Source: Diadophis punctatus similis (Eukaryota; Chordata; Lepidosauria; Squamata; Dipsadidae). From it: DNA of 64,000 bases. The position numbers were made by a program, and so were the translations under genes. Below the pieces are notes generated by a model. It was not told where the DNA came from. It saw only the letters and a program-made list of their open reading frames with translations, and ran no database searches. Positions 46,967 to 57,447 of this stretch are shown piece by piece. The stretch spans positions 16,991,590 to 17,055,589 of the forward strand of contig JALIGW010000014.1 in NCBI GenBank assembly GCA_023053685.1, given 5' to 3'. How positions within the stretch are numbered: position 1 is the first letter of the stretch; the number at the start of each line of letters is the position of its first letter.

Positions 46967-49900
46967 CTAATAATTGTTCAATTTTTCTCCTTTGACTGAG
47001 AATATAACCCTTTTCAGTTTTTGTATCTCTACACCAAGATAATTCTTTATTTCTCCCAAATTCTTTAATTCAAATTTCTTTTCTAACTTATTAGCAAATT
47101 CTTTAACTTGTGATGCACCCTTTGCAATGAAACAAAGATCATCCACAAATGCTAATAGTAGACAATTCCCACCTTGTAACTTTCCAGTGTATATGCAACC
47201 ATCAGCTTTGCAACTCTTGAACCCAAGACCTTTCAATGCAGTATCAAGACAGATATTCCAATTTCTGGCTGACTGCTTCAGCCCATAAATGGCCTTGTTC
47301 AATTTATACACCATGTTAGGCTTTTTATTTTCATACCCTGGCGCTTGAACCATATAAATTTCTTCCTCTAATTCAGCATTGAGAAATGCAGTGGTTATAT
47401 CAAAATGCCAAATTCTATGCTTGTATGCTGATGCTAATGCCAGTGCTAGTCTTATGCTCTCACCTTTTACAGTTGGTGCAAACACCTCATCATAGTGCAC
47501 ATTCTTTAATTGAGAAAAACCTTGTGCCACCAATCTTGCCTTATACTGTACTTCATTATTGGGTAATACCTTTTTCTTATATACCCATTTACATCCTACA
47601 GCCTTGGTACCCTGTGGCAAACTCACAGATGTGAACACTTCATGATCGCCCATGGATTTCATCTCTTTATCCATGGCTTCCTTCCACCTTTTTTGTTCAA
47701 CTTTTGGTAATGCCAATACTTCCTTATAGTTTCTTGGCTCATACCACACATTACACACTTTAACTTTACTGGCAGAATACCTGTCTGGCGGAACCCCTCT
47801 GTTCCTACGCTCTGACCTACGTGGCATTGCCTGTTCTTGTGTTTCAAGCTTTTCTGGCTTCATATCTTGTTCAGACTCTCCTCCCTGAACATAGACACCT
47901 TCAGAAAATGATTCACCATCATTAAATGAGTTATTGTCACTAAGTGGATCACCGTCGCTAAGCGGATCACCGTCACTAAGTGAGACATTTTCAGAATTTG
48001 CATCAATTCTGTTCCAATTTTGTTCTGCAAAACTAGCAGATCTTGAAATCACTATCCTTTTACTTCCATCGCTAAAGCGATACCCTTTTGAGCCTGGCTC
48101 ATAGCCCACAAATCTGAGCTTTCTAGCCTTTTGTTGTCCCTTTCTTCTGATTGCCTTTGGAATATGTACCCATGCAGTACTTCCAAATATTTTTAAATGT
48201 GCTAGAGAAGGCTTTCTCCCATATAGCATTGCATATGGAGTATTATTGATGGATGAACTCCACAGCCTATTAACTAAATAATTGGCAGTCAGTGTGGCTT
48301 CACCCCAATATGACCTACTCATACCAGAATCCTCCAGTAATGAGTCTTTCATTGTTTGCAAAACACCATTCCTCCTTTCAGCCACTCCATTCTCCCCCGG
48401 TGTGTAAGGATTTGTGCGCCTGTGTCTTATTCCCAATTGTCTCAACCATTGTTGAAAATTTGTTGACATAAACTCAGAACCTCTGTCAGTTTGCAACTGA
48501 CATACCTGTTGTTTGTACCTTCTCTCTACAAAGCTTAACCATTGCTTAAATTGCTGTAGCACCTCTGTTTTACTCTTAAGTAAGTAGCAAAACCCAAACC
48601 TGCTGTAGTCATCCACAATGACCAGTGCATACTTTGCTCCTCCCAAACTGGCTTGCATAGGCCCAATTAAATCAGCATGCACCAGTTCTAGAACTCTTGT
48701 GGTTTGTCTTGTGTTAAACTTGCTCACTGGGAATGCTTTGGATTTCGATGCTTTGCATACTGCACAATCCAAATATGCCTTACATCCCTTCAAATCTAAT
48801 CCTTCTGCAAATTCTTTCATTTGTTGAACAACCTTAAAATTAGCATGACCAAGTCGTCTGTGCAGAAGATGAACACACGAATTGTGTTCTGCTACATTTT
48901 TAAATATCTGGGAACAATGTGGGACCTTTTGTCCCTGCAATACATAAAGATTATCCTCTTTTATGCCCTGTGCACAAACATTCCCATTTCTTTGGATGAG
49001 ACACTTCCCATTAACAAATATGGTTTCATAACCTTGCTTGTCTAAACTAGACACACTTAACAAATTATGCTCCATTTCAGGTACATATAACACATCAGTA
49101 AACCTGGATTCCAAATATGGAATTTGCACATCGCCTCTTCCAATGATTTTAGCCTTTTGACCATTGGCTAAGGCCACTTCTTCATGGTTTCCTGGGAAAA
49201 ATCTGGAAAATAAGTCAGAATTATTAACAATTGTTTGACTAGCCCCACTGTCAATCAACCATTTGTCTCTATTGTTATTATAACAAACTTTTGCAACTGC
49301 AATCTGTCCTTGCAAATAATGTCTCTTGTCTTGCATATTTCTTCTCTGTGCACAGCTTTTCTGCAGATGATTGGTTTCTCCACAAATGAAACACGCTTTC
49401 TTATCTTGCTTGCAGAATTGTTGCTGTGTAACTTGATCTCTCCTGCCTCTGCTCTCCTCTTCTCTGCAGACACCTCGGCTGTTGCTAGAGATAGGCAGCC
49501 TGTGGAAAATTTTGCTGGAGACTTGCTGTAAGTTTCCACTGTACCCCTTGTTGGGCCCCTGCCTGTGGAATTTTCCATCAGCATGGCTGAAAAGCCTTTT
49601 CTCATATTCATTCAATAAACACGATTTCAAAGCCTCCAAATTCAAATCTGCTTCTGGCTTACTTTCAAAAATAGCTGATACAGTCTCCCAGCTCTGATCC
49701 AAACTATTTAACACTAATAAAACTTTTTGGGACTCTGGAAACTTTACTCCACGTTGCTCCAATTCTAGAAAATTAGACTGCATTTTCATTAAATGATCTT
49801 CCATAGAATCTCCTGTCTGCAAACTCATTCTGAAAAGCTTTCTTGAAAGTTGGACCACATTACACGCAGAAACATTGACATGTACTGCTTTCAATTTCTG

Positions 49901-50155
49901 CCATATTTCTTTTGCAGACTTTAATTCAGCTACATTTAAGAATTGATCATCCCCCAGACTTAAAAGAAGATAAGCCATAGCTTTGTCATGAGCCTTTTGA
50001 TCTGCTGCTCCAAGCACACCTTGTGGGGGGTCTGCTACGATGTCCCATAATTCTTTTGCTTTCAAAAAACATTCCATTTTTGCAGCCCAAATTAAATAAT
50101 TTTTCTTCCCCAATTTGGGTATTGGACTGTCTTTAAATTCCATAGCAGCAGCCAT
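46967..50155 (-). CDS. Ty1/copia Gag-Pol polyprotein, open to within RT
   Basis: 1062 codons from ATG at 50155. Gag region 1-250 starts MAAAMEFKDS and includes YLIWAAKMECFL, typical of copia Gag. Zinc knuckle CFICGETNHLQKSC (255-268, CX2CX4HX4C). Aspartic protease DSGAS (302-306). Integrase HHCC zinc site H432, H437, C464, C467; catalytic D495, D557, E593 with 35 residues between the last two. RT has KARLVAQGFSQ (872-882) and active site FVDD (1003-1006). A duplicated LSDGDP motif lies at 726-737. It encodes all enzymes for reverse transcription and integration in virus-like particles. It ends prematurely after VEIQ (about 1045), where the frame shifts; the rest is at 46167-46955. Confidence 0.95.
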   Translation of the reverse strand: MAAAMEFKDSPIPKLGKKNYLIWAAKMECFLKAKELWDIVADPPQGVLGAADQKAHDKAMAYLLLSLGDDQFLNVAELKSAKEIWQKLKAVHVNVSACNVVQLSRKLFRMSLQTGDSMEDHLMKMQSNFLELEQRGVKFPESQKVLLVLNSLDQSWETVSAIFESKPEADLNLEALKSCLLNEYEKRLFSHADGKFHRQGPNKGYSGNLQQVSSKIFHRLPISSNSRGVCREEESRGRRDQVTQQQFCKQDKKACFICGETNHLQKSCAQRRNMQDKRHYLQGQIAVAKVCYNNNRDKWLIDSGASQTIVNNSDLFSRFFPGNHEEVALANGQKAKIIGRGDVQIPYLESRFTDVLYVPEMEHNLLSVSSLDKQGYETIFVNGKCLIQRNGNVCAQGIKEDNLYVLQGQKVPHCSQIFKNVAEHNSCVHLLHRRLGHANFKVVQQMKEFAEGLDLKGCKAYLDCAVCKASKSKAFPVSKFNTRQTTRVLELVHADLIGPMQASLGGAKYALVIVDDYSRFGFCYLLKSKTEVLQQFKQWLSFVERRYKQQVCQLQTDRGSEFMSTNFQQWLRQLGIRHRRTNPYTPGENGVAERRNGVLQTMKDSLLEDSGMSRSYWGEATLTANYLVNRLWSSSINNTPYAMLYGRKPSLAHLKIFGSTAWVHIPKAIRRKGQQKARKLRFVGYEPGSKGYRFSDGSKRIVISRSASFAEQNWNRIDANSENVSLSDGDPLSDGDPLSDNNSFNDGESFSEGVYVQGGESEQDMKPEKLETQEQAMPRRSERRNRGVPPDRYSASKVKVCNVWYEPRNYKEVLALPKVEQKRWKEAMDKEMKSMGDHEVFTSVSLPQGTKAVGCKWVYKKKVLPNNEVQYKARLVAQGFSQLKNVHYDEVFAPTVKGESIRLALALASAYKHRIWHFDITTAFLNAELEEEIYMVQAPGYENKKPNMVYKLNKAIYGLKQSARNWNICLDTALKGLGFKSCKADGCIYTGKLQGGNCLLLAFVDDLCFIAKGASQVKEFANKLEKKFELKNLGEIKNYLGVEIQKLKRVIFSVKGEKLNNY

Positions 50156-50253
50156 CCTGCTTTATTTTTCTTCTCTGCCTGTTCCTTTTACAACACAGCT
50201 TCTTATCAGCTTTAAATTACAATGCAGTTTTAACTTTACTTCTTGAGCGATTC

Positions 50254-50267
50254 CTGGGCCCATAACC
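50254..50267 (-). promoter_or_regulatory. primer-binding site, half-tRNA type (initiator tRNA-Met)
   Basis: The minus strand reads GGTTATGGGCCCAG directly after the 5' LTR. Its complement CTGGGCCCATAACC corresponds to the anticodon arm of eukaryotic initiator tRNA-Met, not to the 3' CCA end. Drosophila copia is known to prime from such an internal tRNA fragment. The sequence is seen; the tRNA match is from memory. Confidence 0.85.
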
Positions 50268-50531
50268 TGTCAGAGTTACGCAATAAATCAGAAGCTTCAA
50301 AAGATAACTGCATTTTGCTGATTCAAATAACTTCTTTATAAGTAGAATAAAACATTAACAATACCACACTTTGTTTCATCACATGTTGAGATGTTTTCAT
50401 ACTGGAGTATAATGGTGGACAGACTAAACCACACCCTTCTTCTTGCTAAGTTTCTGGACATGCTCAATTAACACTTCAGCCCAATTGGCTGACTCAATCA
50501 CATGGCTCTCCCAGTCATGAATATTCCAACA
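50268..50531 (-). repeat. copia 5' LTR (264 bp)
   Basis: TGTTGG..CTGACA on the minus strand, i.e. TG..CA termini. Intact copy. Identical to the combined pieces of the 3' LTR, indicating little time since integration. Confidence 0.97.
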
Positions 50532-50696
50532 AAATCTCACCAGGCTCAAGGTTGACTCAGCCTTCCATCCTTCCGAGGTGGGTAAAATGAGGACCCAAAT
50601 TGTTGGGGGCAATATCCTGAACTCTGTAAACCGCTTAGAGAGTGCTGTAAAGCACTATGAAGCGGTATATAAGTAAAGTGCTATTGCTATTATTCA
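50532..50696 (+). mobile_element. 3' part of SINE split by the copia element
   Basis: Begins AAATCTCACCAGGCTCAAGG and runs to GCGGTATATAAGT and GCTATTGCTATT. It joins to 43447 once the copia element and one AAATC are removed. Confidence 0.92.
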
Positions 50697-50822
50697 TCAT
50701 TGGAAGCTTTCAAAAAGAGACTGGACTGCCATCTGTCAAAAATGGTGCAGGGTCTCCTGCTTGGGCAGGGGGGTTGGACTAGATGACCTACAAGGTCCCT
50801 TCCAACTCTGTTAATCTGTAAT
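50697..50822 (+). mobile_element. CR1 LINE 3' end
   Basis: TCATTGGAAGCTTTCAAAAAG, GGGTTGGACTAGATGACC and CCCTTCCAACTCTGTTAATC, plus-strand CR1 3' UTR. Confidence 0.8.
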
Positions 50823-52055
50823 TCAGAAGGTAAGAGAAATGGATAGAAAAATGTTTTAGCAATTATGATAGACCACAAGGTAAGACTTGTGACTGAAAAT
50901 GGGTAAGTAACAGGGACAAATACAAGAGTTTCAGGTTTCCCTTTGGGTGTTAAACATTCTCACAGATTGACTGAGTCTTCCTTCCTTCCTTCCTGAATTG
51001 AACTGAATACGGATCAAATCCTAAGCAGAGATGTCACAAGTAATAACCATCATATTTCTAGAGAGTCTATTCTAGTCTGCTGCTGTTCTTTGAGTCGAAA
51101 TGCATCACAAGACGACCCAAGAGAAAGACTGGAGCCTCAGAGGCAAAGTAAAAAGCAGAAGGAGACCATAATGACTATTCCAGACCATCGGTAACCTTTG
51201 GAGAACCACCTCACTGACACCAGAGAGCCTGCAACTCAGCTGGTGCTTTAGTCAGACTGGAGGGGGCTCAGCTGGCCAGGGGCAGCCCAGGACCATCCCC
51301 TCCTTTCCCCTCCCCTGCTTGTTTCATGTGCAGGACACCTCCTGCTTGGCCTTGCAATCAGATTGATGGAATTCTTGCCAAGGACACAGAACCAGACTGT
51401 TATTTAAAGCTTCTGATCTCAGCGGTCGATGTGACACTTCCTGCGTTCAGCCCCTGTCTCTGATGGACTGTCTCTCCCCCCTGCCCCCATTTGGGAATGG
51501 GAAGGACAGGAGGATGGGGAGGGGTAGGCTGAATTCTTGCACAGGTGGGTTTGCTGAAAGCAACAAACACCAGTTGCAAAGCTACTTAGTCACTCATTTA
51601 AGAAGGGTGAAAAGCCAAGTTAGGAGAATAAAGACAAGTAGGTCAAACAAAGGTCAATGAAAGATCTTTCCCCACATATGACAGTGTAGAAGTATCTTTG
51701 CATTGATGTTACATCATGATTATCATGGAGCTTGCCGCTGATTCATTTATTGAAATCACATTTTAGGTATATACAAACTAGCCAGAAAGAACTACACCTT
51801 TCTACACACTCCTTGGAGATCCCACCACCCTTCACAAGGACCCCCTGGTGCTTCTTTCCACCCTGAAGTGCTTCCTCTCCATCCCATCAGAAAGACAGAC
51901 ATGAGAGAAGACTGGGGAGAAGAGACAATCTTGGATCTACCTCTGAAGCTCTCTTCCAGCATCCAACGTTCATCTTGTTAGGATGATGCATCTTGCCATG
52001 TTGCCGGGTGTCCATGCTGGGTCTCTCAAAAGGCTTCTGGGTAACAAGAGCATCC
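50823..52055. other. no recognised feature
   Basis: No repeat or coding signature recognised. Confidence 0.38.
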
Positions 52056-52061
52056 CAATGG

Positions 52062-52183
52062 CCAATTCTTCTTCTTCTTCTTCTTCTTCTTCTTCTTCTT
52101 CTTCTTCTTCTTCTTCTTCTTCTTCTTCTTCTTCTTCTTCTTCTTCTTCTTCTTCTTCTTCTTCCTCTTCCTCTTCCTCTTCC

Positions 52184-52218
<35 letters not shown>

Positions 52219-52361
52219 CTCTTCCTCTTCCTCTTCCTCTTCCTCTTCCTCTTCCTCTTCCTCTTCCTCTTCCTCTTCCTCTTCCTCTTCCTCTTCTTCT
52301 TCTTCTTCTTCTTCTTCTTCTTCTTCTTCTTCTTCTTCTTCTTCTTCTTCTTCTTCTTCCT
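52062..52361 (+). repeat. (TTC)n / (TTCCTC)n microsatellite, 300 bp
   Basis: A pure polypyrimidine run of TTC units with two blocks of TTCCTC in the middle. Poly-Ser, poly-Leu and poly-Glu frames are artefacts. The strand asymmetry could form triplex DNA. Confidence 0.98.
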
Positions 52362-52364
52362 GAT

Positions 52365-53090
52365 TTCTAGGGCTTCCTCGCCACCTTTCTCTGAACCATT
52401 TCAAGGATCTCCAGCTTGGTTCGTCTTCAAAGACCTTTTATTAGTTGCACAGGTAATAAATGACCTGCTGAGAGACAGCAGAAATCCAGCGGGAAGACCT
52501 TTCTTTTCCCTGTTATCCTGTTACTCAGAGCCAATTTAGCACATCTGTGGTTGCTTTAAAATCAGTGTTTAGATGAAATCCCAGCAAGAGGGAAGCTCTT
52601 AGCAGTTTTACAGCAGAAGGAAAGGGAGGTGAGGATGGGGCTGCAGTCCAAATTAGATTTCGCTCCCCAGGACTCTGAAATGGGCATTTAAGAATCAGTC
52701 ACATTATCTTGTGTATTAATACTTTGGCCAGATGTCTCTTATTTTGAGGGCATCCCTAATTAATCCACATTGCTGTTTCAAATAATTATTTTCCCTATTT
52801 TATTGGAGGCTGGAAAAGAATTTATAAATTAAATTCAGTGAATTGTTGTACAGGTTATAATGTCTGACATATTATTTGCTCTGAAAGAAAATCATGTGAT
52901 GGATATGTGTACAATGTAAAAGTAAAGGAAAAAATAGATATATTTTTAAATGATTGAATTACTCAACTTTTATTTTATAGAAAATTGTGTTGTATCAGGT
53001 AACCCTGAAGAGGAGATTGGAAGAGAAGAACTGAAGTTCAAGACTGATAGAAACACAGCCATGGAATAGCTATTTTCTCTGAATGAGTAC
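52365..53090. other. no recognised feature
   Basis: No repeat or coding signature recognised; AT-rich from 52700. Confidence 0.38.
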
Positions 53091-53113
53091 AGAATAACAG
53101 AGATCTTCTAGTC
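53091..53113 (-). mobile_element. CR1 3' end, left remnant beside the hAT insertion
   Basis: AGAATAACAGAGATCTTCTAGTC continues after the hAT as TTCTAGTCCAACCCCCTGCC at 54682, so one CR1 copy was split. Confidence 0.7.
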
Positions 53114-54681
53114 CAGGGGTCTTAAAAACTCAAAGAGCCGTTTGGTCCCATTTCCCAGAGAAAACAAAACACTCGGAGCCACAAAACGTGGGTGGGTGTG
53201 GCCAACTCGACGTCACTCCCACCTAGTCACATGACCCCCCCCCCCCCCCCCAGCTACACCTACCCAGGTTTTGTGGCTGTTTTCTTTTCTATGAGAAAAA
53301 GGTATCTCTCTCTTTTCCCTCTCTCTTTCTCCCTCTCCTATCTATCTCCCTCCCTCTCATCTTTCTTTCTTTCTCTCTTTCCCTCTCCCCATCTCTCTCC
53401 ATCTCTCTCTCACTCTCCTTCCCTCATCTCTCTCTTTCTCCCTTTCTCCCCCCTTCTCTCTGTGTGTGCTGAGGAATGATCGCCCCCCTGGCTTCTGTTT
53501 GGGAGACCCTCCTCCCCTTCTCACGACTCCCTGGCTGGCTGTGGCAGCGCGGAGAGGCCCTCCTCAAGCGAGCGGCAAGCGCAGCAAAGGCACACACGGC
53601 AGGCGGGCAGTGGGCAGCTGCTCGCTTAAGGAGGATCTTTGGACACGGCTTCTCTCCTGCCCTAAGGATCCGGCCATTGCCTTGCTGTGTCCCGTCCCGT
53701 CCTCCCTCCCCACAGCTCTTCGGCCAAGCAGGGAGGGCATGAGCTCCAGCCCAAAGTGGCAGGAAGGGAAGGCTGCCTTATGCGCAAATGTGGCATGAAG
53801 GCAGCTACAAGCCCGCTTCTCTTTTGTTCTAAGGATCTGGCCATTGCCTTGCCAGCCCCCACCCCCACTCCTCATGAGAGGAGAAGGAGGGGGAGGAGGG
53901 TCGCCGAAGCGAAGGCAGCCTTCACTTCCTGCTGCTTCGGGCTGGAGCTCACGCCCACCCCGCTTGGCCGAAGAGCTGCGGGGGGGGGGAGATGGGACAG
54001 GACAGGACACAGCAAGGCAATGGCCAGATCCTTAGGGCAGAAGAGAAGCCACATCCTAAGACCCTCCTTAAGCGAGCAGCCTCCCGCCCGCTGTGTGCAC
54101 CTTTGCTGCACTTGCCATTCGCTTGAGGAGGGCTTCCCCGCGCACACCACAGCTAGCCAGGGAGTCGCGAGAAGGGGAGGACGGTTGCCTGAAGAGAAGC
54201 CAGGGTGGTGATCATTCCTCAGCACACACACAGAGAATAGCAATAGCAATAGCAATAGCACTTAGACTTATATTCCGCTTCATAGTGCTTTACAGCCCTC
54301 TCTAAGCGGTTTACAGAGTTCAGCATATTGCCCCCAACAATCTGGGTCCTCATTTTACCCACCTTGGAAGGATGGAAGGCTGAGTCAACCTTGAGCCTGG
54401 TGAGATTTGAACGGCTGAAGTAGTTGCAGTGCTGCTTTTAACCACTGTGCCACCTCGGGGAGAGACCAGCACCAACAAGGGCCGGAAGAAGCTCCACAAG
54501 AGTAAGGCGCTAGAGAATCAACCCCAGGCACTTCCCCATCTCCCGATGTCACCCTTACCTTCTCAGGCTAGGCAAGGGGAGGGAGGGCGAGGGGCGGGGC
54601 AGTCAGTGATGGGACAGGGAGCCGCGGCAGAGGACCCAAAGAGCCGCTTGTGGCTCGCGAGCCACGATTTGCCGACCCCTG
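53114..54681. mobile_element. large palindromic hAT-type element (1568 bp) with nested SINE
   Basis: Starts CAGGGGTCTTAAAAACTC and ends ACGATTTGCCGACCCCTG; flanks TTCTAGTC (53106-53113 and 54682-54689) are a perfect 8-bp duplication. Subterminal AGAGCCG motifs match the 3661 family. The interior is a large inverted repeat, about 53461-53785 against 53925-54236 (for example CCTGGCTGGCTGTGG opposite CCACAGCTAGCCAGG). A SINE lies at 54237-54458. No transposase; the GC-rich arms give many chance frames. Confidence 0.88.
54237..54458 (-). mobile_element. tRNA-derived SINE nested in the hAT element
   Basis: From the AATAGCAATAGC tail through TTATATTCCGCTTC and the conserved body to GTGCCACCTCGG. 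Inserted at the outer edge of the right palindrome arm. Confidence 0.85.
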
Positions 54682-55000
54682 TTCTAGTCCAACCCCCTGC
54701 CCAAGCAGGAAACCCTACACCTTCTGGACAAGTGCCTGTCCAAACTCTTCTTAAAAACCTCAATTGATGGAATATGCACAAGTTCAGAAGGGAAGCCATT
54801 TCATGGATTAATTGTTCTGTCAGGAAATTTCTCCTTAGTACTTGGTTAGATCTCTCCTTGATAAGTTTCCATCTGTTAATTGTTCTCTTGCCCTCAGGTA
54901 CTTTGCAGAATAGACTGGCCCCCTCTTCTCTGTGACAGCCTTTCAAGTACTGGAAGACTGCTATCTTGTCAACCCTAGTCCTTCTCTTCAACAACAAAAG
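54682..55000 (-). pseudogene. CR1 LINE ORF2 C-terminus plus 3' UTR
   Basis: The minus strand gives KIAVFQYLKGCHREEGASLF, KLIKERSNQVLRRNFL and then the 3' UTR. It is the remainder of the copy split by the hAT. Confidence 0.8.
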
Positions 55001-55092
55001 AACAATAAAGATGATTAGGGGGCTGGAAGCTAAAATACATGAAGAGCAGTTGCAGGAATTGGGTTTGTCTAGTCCAGTGAAAAGAAGGACTA
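55001..55092 (+). mobile_element. CR1 ORF2 fragment, opposite orientation
   Basis: AAAGATGATTAGGGGGCTGG and GAAGAGCAGTTGCAGGAATTG on the plus strand, the same CR1 region as 25175-25255. The junction with the minus-strand copies on both sides implies a composite or rearranged locus. Confidence 0.6.
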
Positions 55093-55620
55093 GGTCCTTC
55101 CTAATTTAGCCACTTTGTCAAAGAAGGTGATAAAATGATCTGTTTTTGACAAACTCATGTTGACTTCTATTAATTATCTTGTTAGTTTCTGAATGCTCAC
55201 AAATGTGCTGGTTTTTTTCAGGATCTTCCCAGGTATTGATTCAGGCTGATTGATCTGTAATTCCCTGGGTCCTTCCCCCCCCCCCCGTCTTTTTTTAAAT
55301 TGGAACTATATAATCTCTTTTCCAGTCCTTTGATAGTTCCCTGGTGCTCCAGGATCTTTGAAAGGTATGGTTCAGTGGTTCCGAGATCACGTCTGCCAGC
55401 TCCTTCAGAGCTCTTGGATGTAATCCATTTGATCCGGGTGATTTGAACTCATCTAGGGTGGACACATGTATTCCTAGTCTGTCTTTTACAGTTATGTTTT
55501 CACTAGATTGGGCTCTATTATCTTTTTGCGTGAATACAGATGCAAAGAATGAGTCAAGCAGTTCTGCTTTCTCCTCCTTGCCATCTTCTTCCATTAGTGG
55601 ACCTATTGGTGTTTTTTTTT
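55093..55620 (-). pseudogene. CR1 LINE ORF2, N-terminal part of RT
   Basis: The minus strand encodes KAELLDSFFASVFTQ, GSNGLHPRALKELADVI and SKDWKRDYIVPI (55594-55295). These are the CR1 linker and RT palm-entry motifs. After a T/A-rich break come GNYR-type and LGKIL-type codons down to about 55093. Frames are disrupted and the YADD region is absent. Confidence 0.8.
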
Positions 55621-55634
55621 ACTTTTTTCTTATT

Positions 55635-56165
55635 TTTTACATGTGGAAAACAACTTTTTTATTGATAAAGAATATTTGTAGCTCAGGGTTGAAATATGAG
55701 GGTCGTTGGTGCTCTCTGAGCTTGCTTGTTTTCTTGCAGGCCCAAACTAGGTAACAGCATTATGGCTAGTGAGTAGTGGGGTTCGGTCTCAATTTATATT
55801 ATAATGGCTCGCCATGTCCATATTAGTGGGAGCGGTCTTGGAGGTTCTTTGGTTGAGCAGTTTACTGTTGACTCTTTTGGCAGTTGCTTGATTGGGATAG
55901 TATTATTCTTGATTGTTGGTCAGATGTTAATCTTGGTGTTAATCTATCCACCTCTGGATATTGATTGCTGGTGTAATATTGTTTTGGTTCTTGTGTTCCC
56001 TTTTTGGCTTCTTGACTGTCTTTTTTGCCCAGTATGTAGATTTCTTTATGTGTCTCTTGATAGCCAATTTGTTAGAGTACCAGGCTTCCAGGAATTATCT
56101 AGCCTTTTTGAACTTGGCTTGGTCTAGGATGGTCAGTTTCCCAATTTCCCAGTTCTTCATCCCAT
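55635..56165 (-). pseudogene. possible Penelope-like element remnant
   Basis: The minus strand gives KLTILDQAKFKKAR, then FLEAWYSNKLAIKRHI, with stops. It resembles an F-L-E-A-W-x-S..I-N-R-H-I block that I associate, uncertainly, with the C-terminal part of Penelope-like retroelements. No RT or GIY-YIG motif is visible. Confidence 0.3.
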
Positions 56166-56169
56166 GAAC

Positions 56170-57118
56170 TAAGTTTTCAGGGTATGTGTGAATGTACTAT
56201 GGAATCATAGACCAACTTGTGAACCTTCAGGTATTCAAACATGCCCAGCTGTCAACCAGTGGAAAATATCTTGACTCAGCTGGCAAACAGGTGGGATGAA
56301 CCAAGTTTAGGCAAAACACCTGCACATGTTTTGCATAGTGAACACCTGTTACACACAATACACACCTGCTCTAAATGAAGACAGGCCAATTCGTGTTCCC
56401 TTTCATAAACCTTAACCTATATATGTGCATGTTCTCATGCTTTTTCAAAGAAGTAGGCCCCTTTTAGCAGAGAGGTGGTTTTAATACGCTTAATTCAATC
56501 CATGTCATCTTAAAGCAAGCATTTTTGAACTGGGCCCCAGGGCTTAATTAGATCAAACAGCACTCTTGCATATATATGTATTACAAACGAGATTTATTCA
56601 TGATTGCCTTTACTGGTAGCTAAACCTGCGGTGATTTAATTAGGCAATTAAAGGGTGCCATGGACTCTTATTCTAACAAACAGAGAGACGAATTCCATTT
56701 GATTTCCTCTCTAAGAAGCTGAATAGGAGGAATTTTAATGATCTGGGGGACCCTTTGGTTTATTTCACTCTGTTTTGCCTTGCTAGGGAAAAAATGTGTA
56801 CTTCCCTCGTTCTCTAAGCAGATGGTTGGATGGCACTTGACCCAGGTCTAGGTGGGCACTCTGTTTGTGCTGAAAGAGATCGGGGTAAGAAGACCTTCTG
56901 TGAAAGGGCTACTGCTATGCTTAGATATTTGAGGGAAATTGCTGGCTTGTGCTCTAGAATCTCCAAAACTATAGAATGCACCCCACACCAACATCAGAAC
57001 AACAGACGAACACATATACCAGGATCAAGATTTATCTGCTCTTCAGGATGTTCATGTAGTTCCCAGAATAGAGTTTATTCAATTCCATTGCTGAAATCCT
57101 CACCCACCCACCCACCCA
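56170..57118. other. no recognised feature
   Basis: No repeat or coding signature recognised; a short CCCA array is at 57103-57123. Confidence 0.38.
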
Positions 57119-57123
57119 CCCAC

Positions 57124-57442
57124 TGTCACGCAGTGATTTTTATTGCCTGTTATATGTATATGTAGGGAGAAGCATCCCTATCTAATATAATGGTTTATTC
57201 CGGGGCACGTGATTGATATGTTCTTGTACGCATGTGTGCATTCCATTCTTTCCTTCTGTTCCTGGCTTCCATTGAAGCAAGACCTACTTTTATATCAGAC
57301 ATGTAGATTAATGAGGATTTATTGTTTTTGTACCAAAATAAACATTTTTACTTAGACCTTAAACTACGGTTTCTTTTCTAATGTTTGATGTCCGGGAAAA
57401 GATCAAACTTCTCCTTTGTGAGATTAATTATCGCCCCTGTCT
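57124..57442 (+). mobile_element. solo LTR (family A), 319 bp
   Basis: Starts TGTCACGCAGTG and ends TCGCCCCTGTCT, with the last base changed from the expected A. Flanks CCCAC (57119-57123 and 57443-57447) match, although both lie in a CCCA-rich context, so the duplication is less decisive here. Closest relative is 38487-39042. Confidence 0.78.
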
Positions 57443-57447
57443 CCCAC

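Noticed and set aside
51970..52404. Poly-Glu, poly-Ser and poly-Leu frames
   Set aside because: All come from the TTC array.
53564..54261. Several 100-174 codon frames in a GC-rich block
   Set aside because: They fall in the palindromic arms of a hAT-type element; complementary arms give mirrored frames, and no domain is visible.
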